A stretch of 10,687 nt of DNA, from positions 1-10,687 of the forward strand of contig CAYGZQ010000096.1 of NCBI GenBank assembly GCA_964354375.1, given 5' to 3'. Both the position numbers and the translations under genes were made by a program. Source of the DNA: CAYGZQ01 sp964354375 [NCBI: uncultured Planctomycetota bacterium]. GTDB lineage: Bacteria > JAJVIF01 > JAPKYR01. Shown here piece after piece: positions 1 to 6,713 of this stretch. Positions within the stretch are counted from its first letter, which is position 1; each line of letters begins with the position of its first letter. Below the pieces are notes generated by a model that had not been told where the DNA came from, did no database searches, and saw nothing but the letters and a program-made list of their open reading frames with translations.

Positions 1-2887
1 GCGCGCTGCCGGGGTAGTCGAAACTGCCCGAGGCGTAACGCTGGTAGAGCCCGTATTCCCAGGAATCGAGGTTCCACTCGAAAATGTTGCCGCACAGATC
101 GGCGACACCGTACAGGCTGTCGGATGCCGGGTAACTGCCGATGGGCTCGGGATTTCCGAGCGCACAGATCGACGGATCATAGACGTTGCCGTAGGTGTAG
201 ATTCTGCCGTCCGTGACGCGTCCCGACTTCTCCCATTCCGGTTCGTGAGGGAGCCGCCCGCCTATGTAGTTGCAGCAGGCCATCGCTTCGTACCAGCTCA
301 CTCCGCCGACCGGATAGTCGGGATACGCGTCGCCTATGAAATACTGCTCGTCGTTCCAGTATTCGGGCGCTGTAATGCCGTTGTTGTTCTTCCAGCTCCA
401 TCCACCCGCGGCCCAGTATGACTGCGTGTCGTATCCGCCGTCCGACATGAACTGCGCAAACTGCGAGTTGGTCACCTCGTAACGCCCGATGTAGTAGTTG
501 CCAGTGCGATTCATGTGAGGCGGGGTTTCCTCGTTGTAATCGCAGATCGGCGTGTAATAGGGATCGTTGTCAGGGTCGGACCCCATGAAGAAGTCTCCCC
601 CGGCCACGTAACACAGGGGCATGGGCGCTGAGACAACGTTTGCGGTCCCCGACTCCTGCGGGAAGTTGTGATAGATCACTTCACCACCGGAGAAGACCAT
701 GTCCTTGTAGCTCTGGATGGTGAGGGCGGTCTGCGCTGAAGGTGGGCTCTCGCCGAGGTCGGCGGTCACAAAAAGCACTGTGTAGCCGCTTATGGGAACG
801 TTAAGGCTTCCGATCTGGATTCTGTTCGATGGACCGCTGGGGATCGGACCCGCGACGAGGGTGTCCAGGCCGGGTCCGAACGTCTCGTCCCCGTTGTCGA
901 GCCAGACCTCGACCGCGTCGATGATCGACGGATAGCTCCACTGGGTGTACATCTGCAGCGACTGAAGAGTAACGTTGCCTGCGTGGTTGAGGATGTCCAG
1001 ACGCATCGCGGGCATGGTCAGGGTCTGGTCATACACCGTGCTCGCAAACATCGGGACGCTCTTGATTTCTATCTGTCCCGCATCGGGAAGGTATTCCATT
1101 TTGACGGAGAGGTTGTAGTAGGTCGCCTGGCGCTTTGAGCGGACCTCGATGAAGTGGTTGCCGGGCACGTACACATACGAGCGCAGGTGCTCATCGGCGT
1201 AGGTTGTGTCGGTTACCTCGATCGGTCCGCCGCCCCCGAGCGACCAGAGGTACAGAGCGAGGTCGACCGAATCGGTCTGCGCATCGAGCGTGACATCGAT
1301 CACCGCGGGTTTCGCCACGGTTACCTGCCAGTAGTCCGACGGGTCCATGTACTGGTCCACTTTTCCGTCGGGCTTGCCGTTGGGAGCGGGCACGGGCATA
1401 ACGCCCGAGTCGTTCCACACGTTGTTGGGCTCGACCTCGTTCACTTCAAGATCGCCGGGTATCCCGACGATCAGGTCTGCGGTCATCGTGCTCACTGCGG
1501 AGACATTGAGCACCTGCACCATGGTCTCGGCTCCGCTGTAGGAATCCGAGTTCGGATAGCTTGAGTGATTGAAGGTGCTGTTGTTGCCCAGGTAGTAGGG
1601 GTCGGTGGCGTCTCCGTTGTTCGTATTATGGTCGATGTCGTCGTGGCCGTCCGCCTCCTCGACATCGTTGTGCTTGTGGTGCCAGTCGTTGTTGTTCGAC
1701 ACGGTGTCATCGACATGCCAGATCATCAATCCCTCGCCGGGCAGCACGTAATCGTATCCAGTCTGCTTGACCATCTCGACAAGGAAATATTGCGTGCCCA
1801 TATCGCCCTGGTGCCATAGGCGGTAGACGGTACCGTTGTCGGACCTCGGAGTGAAGGGGACGTCGTACTGGTCCATGCTGACGGCGATCGGGTCCGTCCA
1901 TCCGAGATCGTACCGCGCCTTCGCGCACATGTACGCCTCGCCCTTGCCCATGAGGCACCAGACGCCGACGCCCGCCGAGACAAACGTGTAGTCGTAATAG
2001 TCCGGCAGTCCCATCATGTGACCGAATTCATGCGCCGCGACGCGATAGGTCATGAGGTTCTCGCCCACGAACATCAGGGGGCCGACACGCACACCGTCGA
2101 CAAGATAGTCACCGTAGGTCGCCCAGCCCCAGTAGAACTCGCCCCATCCGTCCGTCTCCCCGGCGTAAATGAAATAGACGCCGTCGGCTTCCATGTTCCC
2201 GTCGGCGTCGTACTGCGAGAAATCGTAGACCGCGTCAGCCTTGTCCAGTATCTCGCCCAGCAGGTCGTTATCCCAGGTGTAGTAGGACTTCACATTATCG
2301 GCGACCCAGTAACCGTCGGTCTCGGCGGGATTGGTGAGGACATCTCCGCCGAGATCGAGCTTGCCGCCGGAAACCTGCGCGAAATACGAATGAGTCGTGT
2401 AGGTCCCCGAGCCAAAGAACATGTTGGTCCAGTAGTCGGAATGATGGGCAGGATCTGGACCCACGTCCGGGAATTTGAGCGGCAGCACCACGCAGCGAGC
2501 CTGACCGCTCGTCGGGGACTTGCACGCCTGCCGAATGAGCGCGGGGGACTCGAAGGCAAGCTCGACGAAATCCCTCTCGTCCATGACGTTGTCTTTGTTG
2601 AGGTCGTACCGGGGATAATATCCGGTCTCCCCGCTCGTCCGCTCGAAGCCCTTTGTCAAACCCCGCGCGAAATCCTTCGCCACATCCGCGGGGCTGACGC
2701 TCGGAGGATTCAGAAGAGGCTCGAGCAGCTTGTTGGCCCGATCGATTCTCTGCTGCAGATCGGGGGAATTCCTGAGCCATGCCGCGTCCGCATCGGACGG
2801 CGGCTCGATAGCCATCGCGGTCCCCGCAAGAAACGCCAGTACCATAAGAATGCTCAGGCCGATAAGTGTCAATGTCTGCCGCTTCAT
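1..2887 (-). CDS. Secreted M6-family metalloprotease with PPC and FGE-sulfatase-type domains (3' end off window)
   Basis: Open for 962 codons without a stop and cut by the left edge, so the C-terminus is missing. Residues 1-26 form a Sec signal peptide (KR, hydrophobic core, cleavage after AMA). Residues 95-106 (DLNKDNVMDERD) fit a 12-residue EF-hand/dockerin-type calcium loop. The peptidase domain spans about 130-475. It has the zinc site HEFGHMMGLPD with H286, E287 and H290, fitting the HEXXHXXGXXD pattern of M6 (immune inhibitor A/PrtV type), followed by a Met-turn-like GVWCLMGKG. Residues 481-597 match a PPC domain (EVEPNN, DYWQVTV, DLALYLW). Residues 598-750 look like another beta-sandwich. 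From about 755 the FGE-sulfatase/SUMF1 fold begins (VAGGDFFMGSD, YEVTNSQFAQF, GGRLPHEPEWEK, LCGNIFEW); its C-terminal part lies outside the window. The protein is probably an extracellular endopeptidase. The FGE-like part may bind ligand rather than modify sulfatases, which is inference. The start overlaps the upstream stop as ATGA, implying translational coupling. Confidence 0.9.
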   Translation of the reverse strand, partial: MKRQTLTLIGLSILMVLAFLAGTAMAIEPPSDADAAWLRNSPDLQQRIDRANKLLEPLLNPPSVSPADVAKDFARGLTKGFERTSGETGYYPRYDLNKDNVMDERDFVELAFESPALIRQACKSPTSGQARCVVLPLKFPDVGPDPAHHSDYWTNMFFGSGTYTTHSYFAQVSGGKLDLGGDVLTNPAETDGYWVADNVKSYYTWDNDLLGEILDKADAVYDFSQYDADGNMEADGVYFIYAGETDGWGEFYWGWATYGDYLVDGVRVGPLMFVGENLMTYRVAAHEFGHMMGLPDYYDYTFVSAGVGVWCLMGKGEAYMCAKARYDLGWTDPIAVSMDQYDVPFTPRSDNGTVYRLWHQGDMGTQYFLVEMVKQTGYDYVLPGEGLMIWHVDDTVSNNNDWHHKHNDVEEADGHDDIDHNTNNGDATDPYYLGNNSTFNHSSYPNSDSYSGAETMVQVLNVSAVSTMTADLIVGIPGDLEVNEVEPNNVWNDSGVMPVPAPNGKPDGKVDQYMDPSDYWQVTVAKPAVIDVTLDAQTDSVDLALYLWSLGGGGPIEVTDTTYADEHLRSYVYVPGNHFIEVRSKRQATYYNLSVKMEYLPDAGQIEIKSVPMFASTVYDQTLTMPAMRLDILNHAGNVTLQSLQMYTQWSYPSIIDAVEVWLDNGDETFGPGLDTLVAGPIPSGPSNRIQIGSLNVPISGYTVLFVTADLGESPPSAQTALTIQSYKDMVFSGGEVIYHNFPQESGTANVVSAPMPLCYVAGGDFFMGSDPDNDPYYTPICDYNEETPPHMNRTGNYYIGRYEVTNSQFAQFMSDGGYDTQSYWAAGGWSWKNNNGITAPEYWNDEQYFIGDAYPDYPVGGVSWYEAMACCNYIGGRLPHEPEWEKSGRVTDGRIYTYGNVYDPSICALGNPEPIGSYPASDSLYGVADLCGNIFEWNLDSWEYGLYQRYASGSFDYPGSA

Positions 2888-3399
2888 CGCGCCTCACCCC
2901 CCACATCCAGGATGAGACGAGAGCGAAGGGCGTTGTAGGCCACCAGGTATTCCCTGTCGGCGATGATCCATGGAGTCGAATCCTGCTCGCCGAGCCTCCG
3001 GAACCTCAACGTGCAGAGTCGCCCGTTGCCCCGAAGGCCGGAAATCCCGTTGAAGCGCACGAACGCAAGAGGAACAAAGCCCTTCCGATCCAGCGTCTGG
3101 AAGGTGGAGTCCTCCTCGCCCAGCTCGTCGCTCCACTCGACCGCTACAGGCGACAGTTTCTCGGGGTCGAAGCCGACGCGGAAACTGAGCGCGTAGAGAT
3201 CCACAGCCCCGGAAAACTCGACGGGCACGGATATTCCGTCGCCATCCACAACCGGAGTTCCCAGACTTATCGTGCCTCCGGCAAGATCCCCGACATCATC
3301 GGGCGCCATGGGGGAACCCGATCTATGCGAGCAACCAAGCGTGAGGAACAGAATGATCGCACCCAGAGCGAGTACCCGGACAGGTGAAAGCCTATTCAT
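2884..3399 (-). CDS. Small lipoprotein with cohesin-like domain
   Basis: 171 residues. Residues 1-23 are a lipoprotein signal peptide ending TLGC, with C23 the predicted lipidated residue. A short Ser/Pro-rich linker follows (24-38). Residues 41-168 read like a cohesin/CBM-type beta-sandwich: VPVEFSGAVDLYALSFRVGFDPEKLSPVAVEW resembles the first strands of cohesins (vpV.f.n...l.af.f.l.yDp..L), and LAFVRFNGISGLRGNGRLCTLRFR matches the later 'G.G.L..l.F' strands. Similarity was judged by eye, so a generic carbohydrate-binding sandwich is also possible. The start has GGAGG at 3408-3412, 8 bases upstream. It is the first gene of an operon with the M6 protease, overlapping its start codon by 4 bp. 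A lipid-anchored receptor holding the protease or another dockerin-bearing protein at the cell surface is a reasonable but unproven role. Confidence 0.85.
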   Translation of the reverse strand: MNRLSPVRVLALGAIILFLTLGCSHRSGSPMAPDDVGDLAGGTISLGTPVVDGDGISVPVEFSGAVDLYALSFRVGFDPEKLSPVAVEWSDELGEEDSTFQTLDRKGFVPLAFVRFNGISGLRGNGRLCTLRFRRLGEQDSTPWIIADREYLVAYNALRSRLILDVGGEAR

Positions 3400-3401
3400 A
3401 C

Positions 3402-3413
3402 TTTGAACCTCCG
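3402..3413 (-). promoter_or_regulatory. Ribosome-binding leader of the cohesin-like lipoprotein gene
   Basis: On the minus strand the sequence reads CGGAGGTTCAAA, followed by GT and the ATG at 3399. GGAGG lies 8 bases from the start. The same 12 bases occur immediately upstream of the divergent gene at 3804, so they support both start choices. Confidence 0.75.
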
Positions 3414-3422
3414 AGAGTAAAT

Positions 3423-3453
3423 CATTCGAGTCTCTGTTCAGGGAGTTCGAATG
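3423..3453 (-). other. Imperfect stem-loop in the leader of the minus-strand operon
   Basis: CATTCGA at 3423-3429 is the exact reverse complement of TCGAATG at 3447-3453, giving a 7-bp stem with a 17-base loop that could pair further in part. It lies between the candidate -10 box (3489-3494) and the ribosome-binding site, so it would fall in the 5' untranslated RNA. No T-tract follows on the minus strand, so it does not look like an attenuator terminator. It could equally be a protein-binding site. Confidence 0.35.
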
Positions 3454-3488
3454 ACTCGTCGCGTAGCCCGCGACCTTTACAGGAGCGG

Positions 3489-3494
3489 ATTATA
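3489..3494 (-). promoter_or_regulatory. Candidate -10 box for the lipoprotein/protease operon
   Basis: The minus strand reads a perfect TATAAT here, about 90 bases upstream of the ATG at 3399. No good -35 hexamer sits 16-18 bases upstream. The closest TTGAC-like sequence (TTGACC, 3517-3522) is 22 bases away, so the promoter may be activator-dependent or use another sigma factor. Confidence 0.4.
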
Positions 3495-3671
3495 GGTTAC
3501 GCCATCGGGGGGAAATGGTCAAATACCGGGGTTAAATGTCCTGAATGCACCTGAAAGAAACGGCCATTTTCATGCCCGAAATGCCCTCCCCGCGTTCTTA
3601 CGCGCTGCGAATGCGGGTTCGGACTGCTGGGGCGCGGATGGTCACATTATTACGATTTATATCAAACCCAC

Positions 3672-3700
3672 TGGCCAACTCATCAAAGACATAGTAGAAT
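3672..3700 (+). promoter_or_regulatory. Candidate promoter for the PKD lipoprotein gene
   Basis: TGGCCA (3672-3677) and TAGAAT (3695-3700) are separated by 17 bases and match sigma-70-type hexamers at 4 and 5 of 6 positions. If this is used, transcription starts near 3707. That would exclude translation from the upstream in-frame ATG at 3699 and agrees with the start at 3804. Confidence 0.35.
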
Positions 3701-3791
3701 GAAAATGCAAATATCTCCCTCACGGGGACGCGATTTGCAGGCCTGCAGACCGTCTCGTAGGATCGGTCAGCACACCCATATGATTCCCAAA

Positions 3792-3803
3792 CGGAGGTTC
3801 AAA
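3792..3803 (+). promoter_or_regulatory. Ribosome-binding site deciding the start at 3804
   Basis: The sequence is CGGAGGTTCAAA directly before ATG, with GGAGG at 3793-3797 and a 6-base spacer. The reading frame is open upstream to an ATG at 3699, but only the ATG at 3804 has this site and begins with a lipoprotein signal peptide. Confidence 0.85.
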
Positions 3804-6560
3804 ATGATTTCCCGCCTGCATGTCATCGCCGGCGCTCTCCTGATTACACTCATCGCCACTGTCTCGTGCGCCGGTGGTGATTCCTCAAACACAGTCCCGA
3901 CAACTCCCGATCTCACGCGCCAGGTCGAATCCACCGAAGCCGGCCATTATCTCTGGGCCTACTACCGGATTTCGGTCGACCCGGTCCACAACATGTACGA
4001 GATCACTCCGTTCCGGCAGGTCTCCGACCACTGGAACGTTCTCAAGTTCCTGGAAAAGGGTCCCTGCACAACCTGCGTGGCCATTCTCGGGATGGCGGAC
4101 GGCCCCAACGGTACGAAGCTTTTCGATGTTCAGATTTCCCACCCGTTCTCGTCGGCCAACCTGACCGGCTTCGATGTCAGGGGCATAGCGATGTTCGCGG
4201 CAAGCCACACATTCCCGACCGCCGGTCTCACCACGTCGGACAGAGAGGCCGGTGACGGCGAGCTGGTCAATGCGGACGGGTACACGGCCCTTTACAATCC
4301 CAGCACCGCCGGATCGGGCCCTGGTGGATTCCAGGGATACTTCAAGGGCAAGTACACGCCACCGCAGGCTCCGAACGCCCTTCTCAACGGGTACAAGCGA
4401 CACATATCGCCCGGAGCGACTAATCTCCGGAACGCTTTCTACACTGGATCGGCCGTGGTTCAGACCTACGAGCTCGACATGCCCGACACCCAGTTCATTT
4501 TCGGGTACGCGGTCGACGCATCCTGGGCGGTCCCGACCACGAAGCCGGTCACGAACCCCAACACCGACTTCCCACCCGAGGCCAACTGCCCCGAGCCGTG
4601 GAAAATCGAAGTGACCCAGGAAAACATCGACCAGGGTCTCACCGACCAGGGAGGGGAGGTCAAGCTGTACATCGATGTTTACGACCATCAGGGCAAGAAC
4701 ACCAATTTCGCGCCGAAGGTCGAGTGTCCCGAGTTGTTCGGCGGGAACTCGACAGCGGTATGGTCGGCGGATTTCACTGACTACACGCAATACACAGTCA
4801 ACGTCCAGAACGAGAATGTCGCTCCCCAGGGAGACTACAGGTGCCTGATCGCCGTCAAGGACACCGCGTCCATCGACGCGCCCGACTGGCTCGACCTCAC
4901 GGGGTACCAGATTGTCACCCTCACGGTGGCTCCGTATGTAACGCCGGAAAATCAGCCTCCGGTAGCCGCCGCGCATGCCGACCCGACCAACCCGCTTCCC
5001 AACGAGATCGTGCATTTCTACGACGACTCCACCGATCCGGACGGAGCCGACGACATCATCAAGTGGGAATGGGACTTCTCCTTCGACCCGGTCGACGGTT
5101 TCCAGCCGGGAAGCGAAGAGCAGAATCCCACCGTGCAGTATCCGGACCCCGGCATCTACAAAGTGCAGCTTCGCGTGACGGACAGCGCGTTTCACACTGA
5201 CATGCTCGACACGCCTCTCACGATAACCGTTGAGGGCTCGGGCAACACGCCGCCGATCGCGTGCGGCGACGCCGACATGACCAAGGCGAACATCCAGACC
5301 CTCATACATTTTTACGACTGCTCCATCGACGAGGACGGTCTGAGCGACATCGTATTCTTCGAGTGGGACCTTGACGGGGACGGTTTCTACGAGAAGACCA
5401 TCAAGGACGTCACCAAGATTTACTCAACCGGCGGCGACTACAACGTGCAACACCGGGTCACCGATACGGCATCCAATGTCGACACTCTCGATGAGCCACT
5501 GGTAATCGAGATCAACGGTCCGCCGATTGCGCAGGCCGAAGCCAGCTCGTACAGCGTCGCCATGGGCGAGATTGTCACCCTGACGAACACGTCCATTGAT
5601 GATGACGGCAACGGACCCATTGAGGAAGTCTACTGGGACATGAACGGCGACGGCGACTACACCGATCCGGAAGATATCCAGGATCAGGATGAGATCATGA
5701 CGTCGTTTTTTATCGGGGGCGTCCATGAGATCGGATTGATGGTGGTCGACCAGGGCGGGCTGGAAGAGGAAATCGATCCACTGCTGTCGATCACCGTCCA
5801 GGGGTTCGATCCCTTCTGCCTGGATCTCATCGATCAATGGAACTCGGCCGATCATCTGTTCGGACAGAGGGTTTTCAACTACTACCAGGGTGAGATCGAT
5901 CAACTGATTCCCGATCTCGACTACAAGACCCCCAACGGTCCATGGGACTTCACACAGGTTCCCACCGCTCAGCCTGCGATCTGCACGTGGTTCACGCCCT
6001 CCAACATAGACGATGACACTCCGGTCGGGATCTGGCCCGACGCTGACTTCTTCTTCAAGGAGGACGCGCCGATCTCGGGCGGCGCGATCTACGCCCCTCA
6101 CAGGTTCGACTTCCTCCCCGACAACATTAACGGCGATCTGGTCCTGCAGGGGCAATGGCAGCCCGGTCAGACTTTCGACTACGCCGATACATTCGAAATC
6201 ACGCACCCCATCTGTCAGTACTGGACCGACGGCGGGACCGGGGTCGGCAATTTCGCGGGGCTTCTCGATGTCAGCATCTCCTGGACCATGGAGTGCCTCG
6301 GCACAGGTCCGGCGATTTTCATCGTCGACGGCGAGCAGATGATCCTCAACTGCGCGCTGATCCGTCACAAGATTTCATTCGTCGATATTGACTACGGCGG
6401 CGCGGTTCTCAACTTCTCCCTCCTCAACTACCAGTGGATCGATGAGGATGGGAATGAGGTCGCGTTCATGGAGGCCACCAAGGGCCTCGACGGGAACAAC
6501 TACTCAGGCAACAACTACACGGGCGAAGTAATCTGCCGAACTCTGAAGTCGATGTCGTAA
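3804..6560 (+). CDS. Large PKD-domain lipoprotein
   Basis: 918 residues from the ATG with the strong ribosome-binding site. Residues 1-22 are a lipoprotein signal peptide ending TVSC, with C22 predicted to be lipidated. Residues 23-382 are an unrecognised N-terminal region, rich in beta-type segments, with a CTTC pair and a conserved-looking HPFSSANLTGFDVRGI stretch. Three PKD-type repeats follow, at about 383-475, 481-570 and 571-667. Each has a DxDG turn and a WD core (EWDFSFD, EWDLDGDG, YWDMNGDG). Residues 668-918 are a second unrecognised domain with several cysteines and a short NNYSGNNYTG repeat near the end. No catalytic motif is apparent. PKD domains usually act in surface display, adhesion or polymer binding, so a cell-surface binding or structural role is likely. 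It is divergent from the cohesin/protease operon, shares its leader sequence, and is followed by its own terminator, so it is probably monocistronic. Confidence 0.9.
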   Translation: MISRLHVIAGALLITLIATVSCAGGDSSNTVPTTPDLTRQVESTEAGHYLWAYYRISVDPVHNMYEITPFRQVSDHWNVLKFLEKGPCTTCVAILGMADGPNGTKLFDVQISHPFSSANLTGFDVRGIAMFAASHTFPTAGLTTSDREAGDGELVNADGYTALYNPSTAGSGPGGFQGYFKGKYTPPQAPNALLNGYKRHISPGATNLRNAFYTGSAVVQTYELDMPDTQFIFGYAVDASWAVPTTKPVTNPNTDFPPEANCPEPWKIEVTQENIDQGLTDQGGEVKLYIDVYDHQGKNTNFAPKVECPELFGGNSTAVWSADFTDYTQYTVNVQNENVAPQGDYRCLIAVKDTASIDAPDWLDLTGYQIVTLTVAPYVTPENQPPVAAAHADPTNPLPNEIVHFYDDSTDPDGADDIIKWEWDFSFDPVDGFQPGSEEQNPTVQYPDPGIYKVQLRVTDSAFHTDMLDTPLTITVEGSGNTPPIACGDADMTKANIQTLIHFYDCSIDEDGLSDIVFFEWDLDGDGFYEKTIKDVTKIYSTGGDYNVQHRVTDTASNVDTLDEPLVIEINGPPIAQAEASSYSVAMGEIVTLTNTSIDDDGNGPIEEVYWDMNGDGDYTDPEDIQDQDEIMTSFFIGGVHEIGLMVVDQGGLEEEIDPLLSITVQGFDPFCLDLIDQWNSADHLFGQRVFNYYQGEIDQLIPDLDYKTPNGPWDFTQVPTAQPAICTWFTPSNIDDDTPVGIWPDADFFFKEDAPISGGAIYAPHRFDFLPDNINGDLVLQGQWQPGQTFDYADTFEITHPICQYWTDGGTGVGNFAGLLDVSISWTMECLGTGPAIFIVDGEQMILNCALIRHKISFVDIDYGGAVLNFSLLNYQWIDEDGNEVAFMEATKGLDGNNYSGNNYTGEVICRTLKSMS

Positions 6561-6587
6561 GACATCCGTCACTCCCTGCCAATAAGC

Positions 6588-6612
6588 GCGGCCCCTCGGG
6601 GCCGCTTTTTTT
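6588..6612 (+). terminator. Intrinsic terminator after the PKD lipoprotein gene
   Basis: A perfect 7-bp GC-rich stem (GCGGCCC / GGGCCGC) with a CTCG tetraloop is followed immediately by seven T residues (6606-6612). It begins 28 bases after the stop codon. This is a textbook rho-independent terminator on the plus strand and insulates the aldehyde dehydrogenase gene downstream. Confidence 0.92.
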
Positions 6613-6666
6613 GCGCCTTCGCTCGGAAATGCCCTTGTTTTGGCGACGCAGTGATTGCAGTATTAG

Positions 6667-6694
6667 GTAGGGGCACGGCATGCCGTGCCCGTAC
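6667..6694. repeat. 28-bp palindromic element, possible dispersed repeat
   Basis: The 20-bp core (6671-6690) is a perfect palindrome made of GGGCACGGCA and its reverse complement with no spacer. Flanking GTAG and GTAC extend it to 28 bp with a single mismatched pair. It lies 19 bases upstream of the chosen aldehyde dehydrogenase start. From memory, palindromes of this GTAGGGGC...GCCCCTAC type recur in intergenic DNA of many environmental bacteria. Copy number cannot be judged from one window. A regulator operator is the alternative. Confidence 0.7.
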
Positions 6695-6713
6695 GATGAA
6701 GGATGGTGTCTAC

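Larger units (their letters stand above)
3400..3803. other. Divergent intergenic region
   Basis: This 404-bp region separates the minus-strand lipoprotein/protease operon from the plus-strand PKD lipoprotein gene. I see no convincing coding sequence in it. It holds a TATAAT box for the minus operon, a TGGCCA/TAGAAT pair for the plus gene, an imperfect hairpin at 3423-3453, and a ribosome-binding leader at each end. It also contains a 12-bp perfect palindrome (TGCAGGCCTGCA) near 3736-3747, which is too short to interpret. The middle section (about 3520-3660) shows nothing I can name. Confidence 0.7.

Noticed and set aside
2018-2938. Plus-strand 306-codon open frame
   Set aside because: It lies wholly antisense to the M6 protease and lipoprotein genes, whose frame encodes clear motifs (HEFGH, signal peptides). 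Its open length is explained by GC-rich codon bias.
3736-3747. 12-bp palindrome TGCAGGCCTGCA
   Set aside because: It is short, single and without context, so it could be chance in GC-rich DNA.
3699-3803. Upstream in-frame start (ATG 3699) for the PKD lipoprotein
   Set aside because: It would bury the lipoprotein signal peptide behind 35 polar residues, lacks a ribosome-binding site, and overlaps a candidate -10 box.
3885-5309. Minus-strand 474-codon open frame
   Set aside because: It is antisense to the PKD lipoprotein, shows a low-complexity Arg/Val/Gly/Asp composition typical of a shadow frame, and has no domain or convincing ribosome-binding site.
4950-5804. PKD repeats as a DNA-level tandem repeat
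   Set aside because: The similarity is at protein level only; the nucleotide sequences have diverged well beyond a recent duplication.
5424-6368. Minus-strand 314-codon open frame
   Set aside because: It is antisense to the PKD3 and C-terminal part of the lipoprotein, with shadow-type composition and no recognisable domain.
6636-6666. Possible promoter upstream of the aldehyde dehydrogenase (TTGTTT or TTTTGG with TATTAG)
   Set aside because: Hexamer matches are poor and spacings do not fit well, so I cannot support a specific promoter.
6651-6713. Upstream starts GTG 6651 and ATG 6696 for the aldehyde dehydrogenase
   Set aside because: The added residues would be encoded across the palindrome, and neither start has a Shine-Dalgarno site. 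ATG 6714 has AAGGA upstream.
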